A DNA stretch of 64,000 nt from the NCBI GenBank assembly GCA_965249185.1, contig CBDFLS010000002.1:1178001-1242000 (forward strand). The letters run 5' to 3'. The notes under the pieces were generated by a model, which was not told the DNA's origin, searched no databases, and saw only the letters and a list, made by a program, of their open reading frames with translations. Positions 27,537 to 36,484 of this stretch are shown in pieces (position 1 is the first letter of the stretch; the number at the start of each line of letters is the position of its first letter). Source of the DNA: CBDFLS01 sp965249185 (GTDB lineage Bacteria; Chloroflexota; Dehalococcoidia; Lucifugimonadales; Australimonadaceae). Both the position numbers and the translations under genes were made by a program.

Positions 27537-27788
27537 ATGTCATACCAGGTTTACTTCGCTGACCTGAAAGAGGAGAACCGGTCGCTGACGCTGGCCATCC
27601 TCAGTCTGAAAGAGGAGGCGGGGCAGCTAGAGCTAGGAGAGGCCGAGCTGCTCACCCAGGTTCGAGGGATCGACTTCGAGCCTACATCGGGGGAGGAGAT
27701 CTCCCCGGCTTCCGGCCCGATGCGCAGAATGACCTACCGTCGACGCCGGACGACCAACGGCCACTCGGGGCGCAGCAACGGCTCCTAG
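27537..27788 (+). CDS. small hypothetical protein, 83 residues
   Basis: The first 45 residues are acidic and probably helical (DLKEENRSLTLAILSLKEEAGQL). The last 25 are strongly basic and unstructured (MRRMTYRRRRTTNGHSG). I do not recognise a family. A TTGACT (27463-27468) lies 17 bp upstream of a weak TACACC, which would serve as a promoter. It sits between the HAD gene and the end of mfd, in convergent orientation to mfd. It could be a genuine small gene, but coding support is moderate. Confidence 0.5.
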   Translation: MSYQVYFADLKEENRSLTLAILSLKEEAGQLELGEAELLTQVRGIDFEPTSGEEISPASGPMRRMTYRRRRTTNGHSGRSNGS

Positions 27789-27821
27789 CCTCTTCCCCCG
27801 GTCCAGCAGGACCCTCGCCCT

Positions 27822-30800
27822 CTAGACTCCCGTGGCGGCCAGTTCCAGCGCGCGCCGCTGGAAGACCTCCAGGCCCTCCAGCACCTCCAGCAGCGCCTGA
27901 TCCCAAGTGATGTCCGTGCCCGAGGAGAGCGGCAGGTGCACCTGCTGATGCCCCGCCCGGACCCCGTGGCCCAGCGCCTTCTGCAGCGCCAGCCGCGCGT
28001 CGGCAATCGCGTCCCGTAGCTTGAGCACCAGCTCGCCCCGCCGGCGGTTCACCGCCTCCACTCGGGCGTGCCGCGCCAGCACCCGCACCCGGACGCCGTA
28101 GAGCAGGTTCCTTACCTCCTCCGGCAAGCTCCCGAACCGGTCCCGCATCTCCAGGGCCATCTCATCGAGCTCCTCCAGCGCGGTCAAGCGGGCCAGCCGC
28201 TGGTAGAGCGCCATCCGCACGGGCATATGTTCCACCAACGTCTCGGGAATGAAGGCCGGCAGGCCCAAGTCTATCTGCGGCTCGGGGCCATCCCGCTCGG
28301 GGCGGGGCGCGCCCGGGGCGGCGGACTCCTGGGCACGCAGATCGTCCACCGCCTCCGACAGCAACCGGATGTACAGGTCGAAGCCGACGGCGTGCACGTG
28401 ACCGCTCTGCTCGGGACCGAGAATGTCCCCGGCGCCACGGATCTCCAGGTCCTTCATGGCGATGCGGAAGCCGGCGCCAAGCTCCGTGGCGGCCAGAATG
28501 GTCTGCAGGCGCCGCTGGGCGGTCTCGGTGATCTTCCGGCCCCGGGGCACCATGAGATAGGCGTAGGCGCGGTGGGCCCGGCGGCCGATCCGTCCCCGGA
28601 GCTGGTAGAGCTGCGCCAGGCCGAAGCAGTCCGCCCGGTCGACGATGAGCGTGTTGACGGAGGGGATGTCCAGCCCCGACTCGATGATGGTGGTGCACAC
28701 GAGCACGTCGGCATCGCCGTTGGCGAACTGCTCCATGGCCCGGGAGAGCTCCTGCTCGTCCATGCGGCCGTGGGCCACCGCCACCCTGGCCTCGGGCACC
28801 AGCGACCGGAGGTGGTCCCTCACCGCCTCAATGCCCCGGACACGGTTATGGAGGAAGAAGGCCTGCCCTCCCCGGTCCAGCTCGCGCAGCAGCGCCTCCC
28901 GCACCAGTTCGTCCGAGTACTCCGCCAGGTAGGTCTTGATGGGCAGGCGCTCCTCCGGCGGGGTCTCCATCGTGGAGATGTCGCGGATGCCGGAGAGGGC
29001 CATATGAAGGGTGCGGGGGATGGGCGTGGCCGTCATGGAGAGCACGTCCACCTCCTGACGCAGCGTCTTCAGCCGCTCCTTGTGGGCCACGCCGAAGCGG
29101 TGCTCCTCATCGATCACCGCCAGGCCCAGGTCCTTGAACACCACGTCACGCTGCAGCAGCCGGTGAGTGCCGATGACGATGTCCACATCGCCGCGCCGGA
29201 GCCGCTCCACCACGTCGGCCTGCTCACTCCTGGTGCGGAAGCGGTTGAGGTGCTCCACGCGCACCGGGAAGGCGCTCAGACGCTCGGTGAAGGTGGCGTA
29301 GTGCTGCTGGGCCAGGAGGGTAGTGGGCACCAGGACACCCACCTGTTTGTTGTCCATGACCGCCTTGAAAGTGGCCCGCAAGGCCACCTCCGTCTTGCCG
29401 TAGCCCACGTCGCCGCACACCAGCCGCTCCATGGGCCTGGGAAGCTCCATGTCGGCCTTCACACTGGCGATGGCTTCCACCTGGTCGGGCGTCTCCGTGT
29501 AAGGGAAAGCGTCCTCCATCTCCCGCTGCCAGGGCGAGTCGGGGGTGCAGGCATGGCCGACGGCCACCTCCCGCTGGGCGTAGAGCGCCAGCAGCTCCTC
29601 CGCCAGACGCCGGGTCGACTCCTTGGCCCGGCTCACGACGCGGTCCCACTCGTGGGTGCCCAGGCGGGTGAGCGAAGGCGGCCGTTCATCTCCACCCGAA
29701 TAGGCGGAGACCCGGTCCAGGTGGTCCATGGGCACGTACAGCTTATCGCCCTGGGCGTAGCTCAGGACCAGGTACTCGCGCCGGCCGCCCTCTTGCCCGG
29801 AGCCGGGCCCCGGGCCCTGCATCTCCACCGTCCCCCCAAACTGGGCGATGCCGTGGTCCACGTGGACGACGTAGCTGCCGGGCGTCAGCTCGTCCAGAAA
29901 GGCGCTGGGGCGCGCGGCCGTCCGGCGCCGGGGCACGCGGCGTTTGGCGGTCCCGAACACCTCCGTGTCCGTGAGCAGCGTCAGGAGGGGAGCGCCCCGG
30001 TCGGGGTCTTCGGCGTGGAGCGACCACCCCTCGGTGACGGCCAGGTGCACCACCGAGACGGCGCCGGCGGCGGGCGCCTCGTCCAGCGCGCGCGCCTCCC
30101 GGACGCCCACCCCGGCCTGGCTCAACACCTCCTCCAGGCGCCGCGAGTGCTGGCTGGCGATGACCGTCGGACTGCCGGGGGCCGGTTGAAGGTCGGCGCT
30201 CAGCGACTCCAGACGGCTCTGGTAGGAGCGCACGGGGCCGAAGGGCAGCTCCAGGGCGCCGCTGCCGGAGCCCCGGTGCCAACGGCTCACCTCCAGCCGC
30301 TGGGGCCATCGCTCCAGGCTCCGGTCCACCACCGCCCACTCGCTCGACGGAGACGGGAACCCCAGGGGCAGTTCGCCCCGGTCCTGCTTGACGAGCCGCA
30401 GCTTGGCGGCCCCCGTCTCCCACTGACGCGCCGCCTCCTTGGCCTCCGCGGGCTCTAGAAGCACCAGGAGAGCGCGGCTGCCCTCGGCCACGTGGTCCAG
30501 CAGGGTGCTGGTGTTGAAGAAGCCGGCGTAAAAAGCGGTGTCCTCCCTGGACTGGCCGGCCATGAGCAACGCCAGGTCGTCCTGCAGCCGGTCCCGCTCG
30601 CTGACGGTGCACGTCGAGAAGTCGAGGCCATCGACCAGCCCAGCGACGGCATCGCTGCCGGCCCTGGCCGGCAGCACCTCCCACGCCGGCGTCACCGTCA
30701 CGCTGGAGACCGTCCCCGTGGAGCGCTGATCGCCGGGGTCGAAGAAGCGGAGGGAGTCCACCCGGTCGCCCAACAGCTCGATCCGCACCGGCTTCGCGAG

Positions 30801-31373
30801 GCCCGGGGGGTATACGTCGATGATGCCGCCCCGCCGGCTGGCGGTGCCGGGCGATTCCACGTTGGGCACGAAGGTGTAGCCCATCCGGGCCCAGCTTTGC
30901 AGGAGCGGCTCCAGGTGGAGCTGTTGGCCCTCCTCAATGGTGTGGGTGAGCGTCCGGATAAGGTCGGGGGCAAGCGTCCGCTGCATGAGGCCCATGGCCG
31001 AGGCCACCACCAGAGGCGGGTGCGGACCGGGGGGAGCGCCGAGCGCGCTGAGGGCGCTCAGCCGCTGGTGAACGGTGGAGGCGTCCAGGAGCAGGCGCTC
31101 GTACGGCAGCACCTCCGATTCGGCGAAGTGGTGGAGGGGCAGGTCCTCGCCGCAGTAGGCTGCGAGCTGCTCCACCGTGCGCCGCGCGTCCTCAGGACGG
31201 GGGCAGACGACCACCAGGGGCCTGCCCAACTCGCTCCACAAGGCGCCCAGCACGTAGGCCTTGGCCGCCTCGGGCAGGGTGATGGAGGCGGCGTCACCGG
31301 CGGCCAGCTCCGCGGCGAGGCGCCGGTAGGCAGGCACCGCCTGAAGCACGTCGAAGAGCCCTCGAAGGCCCAT
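27822..31373 (-). CDS. mfd: transcription-repair coupling factor
   Basis: Mfd removes RNA polymerase stalled at DNA lesions and recruits UvrA. With ATG 31373 (GAGGTGG just upstream) the product has 1183 residues, normal for the family. The UvrB-like N-terminal module includes ASRRGGIIDVYPPG. The RNA polymerase-interacting domain begins at about residue 490 (GSYVVHVDHGIAQFGG). The translocase has Walker A GDVGYGKTEVA, DEEH in IDEEHRFGVAHKERLK, SMTATPIPRTL and QLYQLRGRIGR. The C-terminal TRCF domain includes DLEIRGAGDILGPEQSGH. An extension of the frame upstream runs through a repeat region and is not supported. Confidence 0.97.
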   Translation of the reverse strand: MGLRGLFDVLQAVPAYRRLAAELAAGDAASITLPEAAKAYVLGALWSELGRPLVVVCPRPEDARRTVEQLAAYCGEDLPLHHFAESEVLPYERLLLDASTVHQRLSALSALGAPPGPHPPLVVASAMGLMQRTLAPDLIRTLTHTIEEGQQLHLEPLLQSWARMGYTFVPNVESPGTASRRGGIIDVYPPGLAKPVRIELLGDRVDSLRFFDPGDQRSTGTVSSVTVTPAWEVLPARAGSDAVAGLVDGLDFSTCTVSERDRLQDDLALLMAGQSREDTAFYAGFFNTSTLLDHVAEGSRALLVLLEPAEAKEAARQWETGAAKLRLVKQDRGELPLGFPSPSSEWAVVDRSLERWPQRLEVSRWHRGSGSGALELPFGPVRSYQSRLESLSADLQPAPGSPTVIASQHSRRLEEVLSQAGVGVREARALDEAPAAGAVSVVHLAVTEGWSLHAEDPDRGAPLLTLLTDTEVFGTAKRRVPRRRTAARPSAFLDELTPGSYVVHVDHGIAQFGGTVEMQGPGPGSGQEGGRREYLVLSYAQGDKLYVPMDHLDRVSAYSGGDERPPSLTRLGTHEWDRVVSRAKESTRRLAEELLALYAQREVAVGHACTPDSPWQREMEDAFPYTETPDQVEAIASVKADMELPRPMERLVCGDVGYGKTEVALRATFKAVMDNKQVGVLVPTTLLAQQHYATFTERLSAFPVRVEHLNRFRTRSEQADVVERLRRGDVDIVIGTHRLLQRDVVFKDLGLAVIDEEHRFGVAHKERLKTLRQEVDVLSMTATPIPRTLHMALSGIRDISTMETPPEERLPIKTYLAEYSDELVREALLRELDRGGQAFFLHNRVRGIEAVRDHLRSLVPEARVAVAHGRMDEQELSRAMEQFANGDADVLVCTTIIESGLDIPSVNTLIVDRADCFGLAQLYQLRGRIGRRAHRAYAYLMVPRGRKITETAQRRLQTILAATELGAGFRIAMKDLEIRGAGDILGPEQSGHVHAVGFDLYIRLLSEAVDDLRAQESAAPGAPRPERDGPEPQIDLGLPAFIPETLVEHMPVRMALYQRLARLTALEELDEMALEMRDRFGSLPEEVRNLLYGVRVRVLARHARVEAVNRRRGELVLKLRDAIADARLALQKALGHGVRAGHQQVHLPLSSGTDITWDQALLEVLEGLEVFQRRALELAATGV

Positions 31374-31450
31374 GCCACCTCTATCCCCAGCGCGTTCGTA
31401 AGTCGTCGGCCCACGCCGAAAGGGGCCGAGCGGCCCGGCCCACGGGGGCG

Positions 31451-31459
31451 ATTCTACCA
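31451..31459 (-). promoter_or_regulatory. extended -10 promoter element of mfd
   Basis: On the minus strand, TGGTAGAAT (31459-31451) forms an extended -10 (TGn plus TAGAAT, five of six consensus bases). No good -35 is present, as expected for extended -10 promoters. It places the transcript start about 70 bp before the mfd ATG. Confidence 0.45.
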
Positions 31460-31526
31460 CCAATGCCGCCCTGGTCCCTCCGTGCCTCCGCGAAAGGGTG
31501 AGACCCGGGCCGGCGTCCAGCAGAAT

Positions 31527-31607
31527 GTTATTGTGGACATGCGGCCCAAATGAGTTATTGCGGACATGCAGCGCGAACGGGTTGTTATGCAAATGCACCG
31601 CGTATGG
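31527..31607 (+). repeat. three 27-bp tandem repeats around a lipoprotein start
   Basis: Units at 31527-31553, 31554-31580 and 31581-31607 are diverged copies with the shared pattern GTTRTT, then an ATG followed by a GC-rich end. Each unit carries an ATG at the same place, and because 27 is a multiple of three the starts at 31566 and 31593-31596 are close in phase. The repeats cover the translation start region of the lipoprotein gene. Confidence 0.7.
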
Positions 31608-33038
31608 TTTCCCCTGGCAGCGGCCGGCCTCGTGCTGCTGGCGGCCTGCGCCCCGGTCGATGCGACGCCCACTTCATTGCCCGAGGGCGCCACTCCCGGT
31701 CCAGCCGCCACGCTTACGCCTAAGTCCACCGCAGCCGCCACGCTTACGCATACGTCCACCGCAGCCGCCACGCCCGTGAAGGAGTCCACCCTGACGCCGT
31801 CGCCCACCGATCACCGAGAGCAACCGGCGCCTTCAACCGTTGCCCCGACTGCCTCCACGCCCACACGAGCGACCATTTCGCCCGCCTCCCCAGGGTCTAC
31901 CCCTCCTGCCCCTGCCCCCACGCCGACGCCCATCCCCCATGACGCCACGCCTCCGCCGGCCTCCACGCTCGCGCCCACTCCACCACCGCGCGACCGCGGC
32001 ACCGGAGAGGAGGAGTCCGGGCGAGGGGATAGGCAGGACTGCACGAGCGACCCGTCTCCCCGGCTCACCGCGCCTATCACCGACTTGAGCAAGATAGACC
32101 TGATCCTGCCCCCCTTCGCCATAAGCGGCAACAGGTTCAAGAGCCGGTCGTATGTGTGGATAGGCAGGGACGCGAACGGCGAGTACTACGAAGTGCCGGT
32201 CTACGCCCCCGCCGACTCGAAGCTGGTGTCGATAACCTACTACGTTGCGTCCATGCAGAACGAGCAGGGCGAGTGGGGTGTCCTATGGCTTCGACCACCT
32301 CTGGCGTCTGGCCGAAGCCGTGGCGGCGCTCGCTCCCGCTGAGCCGTCGCGCTCGACCCGCGGCAACTTCGGGCTGGCGTCGCCCCTGTCGGTTAAGGCG
32401 GGCGAACTGATCGGCTACACCACGGGTACCATACAAGCCCACAACTGGGACTTCGTTTTCAGCAACTCATCGAAACGCAACTCCTTCGCGAACCAGGAGC
32501 GCTACGAGCAAACCGGCGATCTGAGGAATCTGCTGATAGGCGATTGCCCTTACGACTACTACGACGCGGACGTGGAGCAGTACAGCCTAGACTTCCAGGT
32601 GAGCTGCGAGCGGAGATGCGAGGGGCCCACTACGCGCTCCTCGACGGCCTCGATGCGACGTCCGGGGACGGGGGATGCCTCATACGCCGCGACGTGCCTG
32701 GGACCATCGCCGGCGGCTGGTTCAATCAACCCTTCGTCAAGGAGGCCGTGGCGGGGCCGGAGCCCGGCTGGGTGCTGGCGGTGGGCACATCGAGCGCTGA
32801 GCAGGTGCGGGTCAATACCAAAGGACGGTCGTTGCGGGTCGACACGGGCCAGGCCACCTACGTGGACCCGAAACTCGTGACGTCGGAGCACTGCTACGAG
32901 CAGCGGAGAAGCCCCACCGGACCGCCAACAGGGTTCGTGTATCTGAAGCTGCTGTCGGATGCCGAGCTCGCGGTGGCCTTTGGCGATGGAAGCTGCCCCC
33001 AGCGGCTGCCCGCGGAGCACCAGACCTACCACCGCTGA
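31566..33038 (+). pseudogene. lipoprotein gene broken by two compensating frameshifts
   Basis: The N-terminal reading frame (31566-32342) encodes a lipoprotein signal ending in LLAAC, then a Thr/Pro/Ala-rich linker of about 120 residues and the start of a globular domain (ITDLSKIDLILPPFAISGN). Similarity then continues in the +1 frame from about 32279 (YGFDHLWRLAE, VKAGELIGYTTGTIQAHNWDF), and returns to the first frame from about 32600 (LRAEMRGAHYALLDGL, to the stop at 33038). Removing one G from GGGG at 32275-32278 and adding one G to GG at 32598-32599 restores one continuous protein of about 490 residues. The middle segment resembles the lipoyl/M23-like beta domain seen in secreted peptidase-like proteins, but no catalytic site is clear. 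True mutation, phase variation or sequencing error are all possible. Confidence 0.7.
31711..31770 (+). repeat. 30-bp in-frame tandem repeat in the lipoprotein linker
   Basis: Two 30-bp units (31711-31740 and 31741-31770) differ at two bases and encode a 10-residue Thr/Ala/Pro-rich repeat just after the signal peptide. Confidence 0.85.
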
Positions 33039-33084
33039 GGAGCACGTCACGATGAAGCGCGGCGGCTCGCCGGCGGCCCTTCGG

Positions 33085-33114
33085 TTGTGACGAACGCCCA
33101 ACGGGCACTATAAT
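33085..33114 (+). promoter_or_regulatory. promoter of the proBA operon
   Basis: TTGTGA (33085-33090), an 18-bp spacer and a perfect TATAAT (33109-33114). The predicted start near 33121 gives a leader of about 38 bases to ATG 33159, which has AGAGGG upstream. Confidence 0.65.
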
Positions 33115-33158
33115 CGTTGGGTTGCGGCGGAAGCCGCGGCCTTCGACAGAGGGCGGCA

Positions 33159-34322
33159 ATGGCCACTCAGTCCACCCATCGCCAGAGTCCCAGCCAGGCG
33201 CCCGCGCTGGCCTACCGGCGTCTGGTCGTGAAGGCCGGCACCAACGTCCTGACCCAGCGGACCAACGCGCTAGACCCCCAGATGATGGGCTCCCTGGTGG
33301 AGCAGATCGTGGAGGCGAGGAAGCTCGGCGCTCAGGTGGTCCTGGTCACCTCGGGGGCCATCGCCGCCGGCCGGGAGGGGCTGGGCGCCGGACACGCGGG
33401 AAGGGATGTTCCGGTCAGCCAGCTCATGGCGGCCGTGGGCCAGAGCCGGCTCATGCACCGCTATCAGGAGCTCTTCTCCCAGTACGACACGGTGGTCGCC
33501 CAGGCGCTGCTGACCCGCCACGACCTGGAGGACCGCCAGGGATACCTGAACGTCCGCAACACGCTGCAGGGGCTGCTGGACCGGGGCGTGGTGCCCGTGG
33601 TCAACGAAAACGACGTGGTGAACGTGGAGGAGATCGGCCCGGACGGGTTCGGAGACAACGACCATCTCTCGGCGCTGGTGGCCAATCTGGTGGACGCCGA
33701 GCTCCTGCTCATGCTCACGGATACACAGGGGCTGTTCACGGCCGACCCGCACCGGGACCCCAACGCCCAGCTCATCCCACTCGTGGACCGGCTGGACGAC
33801 GACGTGCTGGCCCGGGCGGAGGCCCACCGGAACGCGAGCAGCCGGGGCGGCATGCGCTCCAAGCTGGAGGCGGTCAAGCTGGCCGTCTCCTTAGGTGTGA
33901 CGGCGATCATCGCCGGCGGCACGGAGCCGCGGGTCGTCTGCCGCGCAGTCCAGGGCGAGGCCGTGGGCACCCTCTTCCCGTCCGCCGTGTCCGCGCTGGA
34001 GAGCCGCAAGCGATGGCTGCTGAGCGGCCTGGCCGAGGGCGGCGGAGTGATCGTGGTGGACGCCGGGGCGGTGACGGCGCTCCGCCAGCGCCACGGCAGT
34101 CTGCTGCCCGCGGGCGTCTCCGAGGTGCGCGGACGCTTCCGCCGCGGAGACGTGGTCTCGGTGGTGGGGCCCGATAATCAGCGGGTGGCGTGCGGCATCA
34201 CCAGCTACGACGATGCCGATGTGCGCGCCATCCAGGGCTCCCGCTCCGCGCAGGTGCTGGAGAAACTGGGCCATCACTTCGGCGACGAGGTGGTGCACCG
34301 CAGCAACATGGTGGTGCTGTAA
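33159..34322 (+). CDS. proB: glutamate 5-kinase
   Basis: ProB phosphorylates glutamate, the first step of proline synthesis, and is usually feedback-inhibited by proline. The 387-residue product has an amino acid kinase domain (LVVKAGTNVLT, VTSGAIAAGREGLG, PVVNENDVV, FGDNDHLSALVA, SSRGGMRSKLEAVKLA) and a C-terminal PUA domain from about residue 290. The usual KxGSN loop reads KAGTN. The promoter directly upstream and proA 16 bp downstream define a proBA operon. Confidence 0.96.
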   Translation: MATQSTHRQSPSQAPALAYRRLVVKAGTNVLTQRTNALDPQMMGSLVEQIVEARKLGAQVVLVTSGAIAAGREGLGAGHAGRDVPVSQLMAAVGQSRLMHRYQELFSQYDTVVAQALLTRHDLEDRQGYLNVRNTLQGLLDRGVVPVVNENDVVNVEEIGPDGFGDNDHLSALVANLVDAELLLMLTDTQGLFTADPHRDPNAQLIPLVDRLDDDVLARAEAHRNASSRGGMRSKLEAVKLAVSLGVTAIIAGGTEPRVVCRAVQGEAVGTLFPSAVSALESRKRWLLSGLAEGGGVIVVDAGAVTALRQRHGSLLPAGVSEVRGRFRRGDVVSVVGPDNQRVACGITSYDDADVRAIQGSRSAQVLEKLGHHFGDEVVHRSNMVVL

Positions 34323-34338
34323 GTCCCCCGAGGCCCAT

Positions 34339-35613
34339 ATGACCACGACTGTCTCAGAGCTATTGAGCAAGGCCCAGGCCGCCAGGGCCGCCTCCCGCCG
34401 GCTCCGCAACCTCTCGACGGAGGCCAAGGACCGGGCCCTCCATGCCGTGACCGACGCCCTGGAGGCCCAAGCGGCGCGGCTGCTGGAGGCCAACGCCCAG
34501 GACATGGACGCCGGCAGGGAGTCGGGACTCGGCTCGGCGCTGCTCGCCCGGCTGGAGCTGACCCCGAAAAAGCTCGCGGCCATGGCCGCCGGCGCCCGGA
34601 GCATCGCCGCCCTGCCGGACCCGGTGGGCGAGATCATCGACCAGCGAACGCTGCCCAACGGGATCGATCTGGCCCGGCGCAGGGTGCCCCTGGGGGTCAT
34701 CGGCACCATCTTCGAGGCCAGGCCCGAGGTCCCCGTGGACCTCTCCTGCCTCTGCCTCAAATCCGGCAACGCCGTTGTCATGCGCGGGGGCAAGGAGGCG
34801 GTGAACACGAACAGGGCCCTGGGCGAGCTGGTCCGGAGCGCCCTGGACCGGTCCGGCGTCACGCCCGAGGCGGTCCAGATGGTCCACTCCACGGACCGGG
34901 CCATCGTGGAGCAGATGGTAAAGCTGAACGAATACATCGACCTGCTCATCCCCCGGGGCGGTTCCGGCCTGATCCGCTTCGTGGCACAAGAGGCCACCAT
35001 GCCCTCCATCACGGGGGGTATCGGCGTGTGTCACGTCTACGTGGACGCCAGCGCGGACCCGGCCATGGCCCGGGAGATCGTCTTCAACGCCAAGGTCCAG
35101 GCGCCGGCGGTGTGCAACGCCCTGGACACGCTGCTGGTCCAAGCGGCAGCGGCGCCCCGGCTGCTTCCGGAAATGGCGGCCCGCCTGGGCTCCGCCGGGG
35201 TGGAGCTCCGATGCGATGCCAGGGCCCTCAGTCTGCTGGGACCGGGCGCCGGGGCCCATGTAACGGAGGCCACGCCGGAGGACTGGGGCCAGGAGTTCCT
35301 GGCGCTGGTCCTGGCCGTGCGCGTGGTCGACTCGCTGGACGAGGCGCTGGAGCATATCGAGACCCACGGCTCCGGCCACACGGAGGCGATCGTGACCGAG
35401 GATGCCGCGGCGGCCAACCGCTTTCTCGACGAGGTGGACGCGGCGGCGGTCTTCGTCAACGCCAGCACCCGGTTCACCGACGGCGGGGAGTTCGGCCTGG
35501 GCGCCGAGGTGGCAATCAGCACCAGCAAGCTCCACGCCCGGGGCCCCATGGGACTCCGAGAGCTGACCAGCTACAAATGGGTCGGCAAAGGCAGCGGCCA
35601 AGTCAGGCCATAG
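34339..35613 (+). CDS. proA: glutamate-5-semialdehyde dehydrogenase (gamma-glutamyl phosphate reductase)
   Basis: ProA reduces the unstable glutamyl phosphate made by ProB with NADPH. The 424-residue product has typical features: VPLGVIGTIFEARPEVPVD for cofactor binding, LIPRGGSGLIRFV, and the catalytic Cys in QAPAVCNALDTLLV. The C-terminal motif FVNASTRFTDGGEFGLGAE is complete. ATG 34339 is 16 bp after proB, so channelling through a ProB-ProA complex is plausible. Confidence 0.97.
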   Translation: MTTTVSELLSKAQAARAASRRLRNLSTEAKDRALHAVTDALEAQAARLLEANAQDMDAGRESGLGSALLARLELTPKKLAAMAAGARSIAALPDPVGEIIDQRTLPNGIDLARRRVPLGVIGTIFEARPEVPVDLSCLCLKSGNAVVMRGGKEAVNTNRALGELVRSALDRSGVTPEAVQMVHSTDRAIVEQMVKLNEYIDLLIPRGGSGLIRFVAQEATMPSITGGIGVCHVYVDASADPAMAREIVFNAKVQAPAVCNALDTLLVQAAAAPRLLPEMAARLGSAGVELRCDARALSLLGPGAGAHVTEATPEDWGQEFLALVLAVRVVDSLDEALEHIETHGSGHTEAIVTEDAAAANRFLDEVDAAAVFVNASTRFTDGGEFGLGAEVAISTSKLHARGPMGLRELTSYKWVGKGSGQVRP

Positions 35614-35648
35614 CCGCATCGCCGTAAGCGAGAAACAAGGAGGTGGTC

Positions 35649-35954
35649 GTGGACTTTCGATTCGAGCGTGAGTGCCGCACGCCCTACTCCGAGGTGTTCA
35701 CCATCCTGGAGGAGGACACCCCCCAGGGCCGGCTGGACGTCCACTACGCGGGCAGCCTGATCCACGCCACCCTGTGCGTTACGGAGCGGTTCACCCAGGA
35801 GGAGATTCAGGAGCTGATCGAGGCGCTGGACGAGGACCTGCTGGACGCCGTGGGCCTCTCGCGGGACGACCTGATCGTGCACGTGCACCAGGGACGCGAG
35901 GTGGGCGTGTTCAGCAACCGTGAGTACAGCGAGGACGGCCAGAGCGGGGAGTAA
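35649..35954 (+). CDS. conserved hypothetical protein, 101 residues, downstream of proA
   Basis: The start is GTG 35649, with AAGGAGG six bases upstream; GTG 35643 is too close to that site. The 101-residue acidic protein appears to be a compact alpha/beta domain (RLDVHYAGSLIHATLCVTE, EEIQELIEALDEDLLDAVGL, DDLIVHVHQGREVGVFS) without catalytic motifs, signal or membrane segment. It follows proA by 35 bp, so it is likely cotranscribed. I do not recognise the family. Confidence 0.75.
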   Translation: MDFRFERECRTPYSEVFTILEEDTPQGRLDVHYAGSLIHATLCVTERFTQEEIQELIEALDEDLLDAVGLSRDDLIVHVHQGREVGVFSNREYSEDGQSGE

Positions 35955-35972
35955 GCGGGCCGCCGCCTCACC

Positions 35973-36419
35973 CTACAGGCGCAGCGGTTTCACCGGCGAG
36001 GCGATGGCCCCCGGGTCATCTCGCCAGACCTCCGGCTGCACGTCGATGTACAGCTCTATCTCGTTGCCGTCGGGGTCGGTGATGTAGAGGCTGTGGGTCA
36101 CCCCATGGTCCGACGAGCCCACGATAGGCACCCCCTCGGCCTCGAGCCGCTGCAACGCCTCCCGAAGCTGGTCGTCGGTTTCGCCTATCTTCAGTCCGAG
36201 GTGATAGAGGCCCACGCGCCTGCCGTCCGGGATGGGCGCGGCGCTGGGGCCCACCGCCAGCAAGAGCAGCTCGTGGTGGGTCCTGCCCGAGGAGAACATG
36301 ACGCCCTGGCTCCCCAGGAGGTACACCTCCCGCCATCCGAGCACCTCGCCGTAGAAGCGGCGGGAGCGCTCCAGGTCCCGGACGTAGAGGACCACGTGGC
36401 CCAACTCTTTCACTTCCAT
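35973..36419 (-). CDS. VOC-family (glyoxalase/extradiol dioxygenase-like) protein
   Basis: A 148-residue protein with two beta-alpha-beta-beta-beta modules of the vicinal oxygen chelate fold. Likely metal ligands are His8 in LGHVVLYV, His in YHLGLKI near residue 73, and Glu in GNEIELYID near residue 125, together with His in the HHELLLL strand. This pattern suits a catechol dioxygenase-like or glyoxalase-like enzyme. A strong GGAGGTGACA precedes ATG 36419. The substrate is unknown. It lies 65 bp downstream of the transketolase C-terminal gene on the same strand. Confidence 0.88.
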   Translation of the reverse strand: MEVKELGHVVLYVRDLERSRRFYGEVLGWREVYLLGSQGVMFSSGRTHHELLLLAVGPSAAPIPDGRRVGLYHLGLKIGETDDQLREALQRLEAEGVPIVGSSDHGVTHSLYITDPDGNEIELYIDVQPEVWRDDPGAIASPVKPLRL

Positions 36420-36484
36420 GTTGTCACCTCCGATACGGGTCTCCGACTTGTAGATCCGACAGCAAAGTGCAGGGCGCAAGTTGG

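Noticed and set aside
27822..31598. 1258-residue form of Mfd
   Set aside because: The extra N-terminus reads through the 27-bp repeats and the promoter region; ATG 31373 has a good ribosome-binding site and fits family length.
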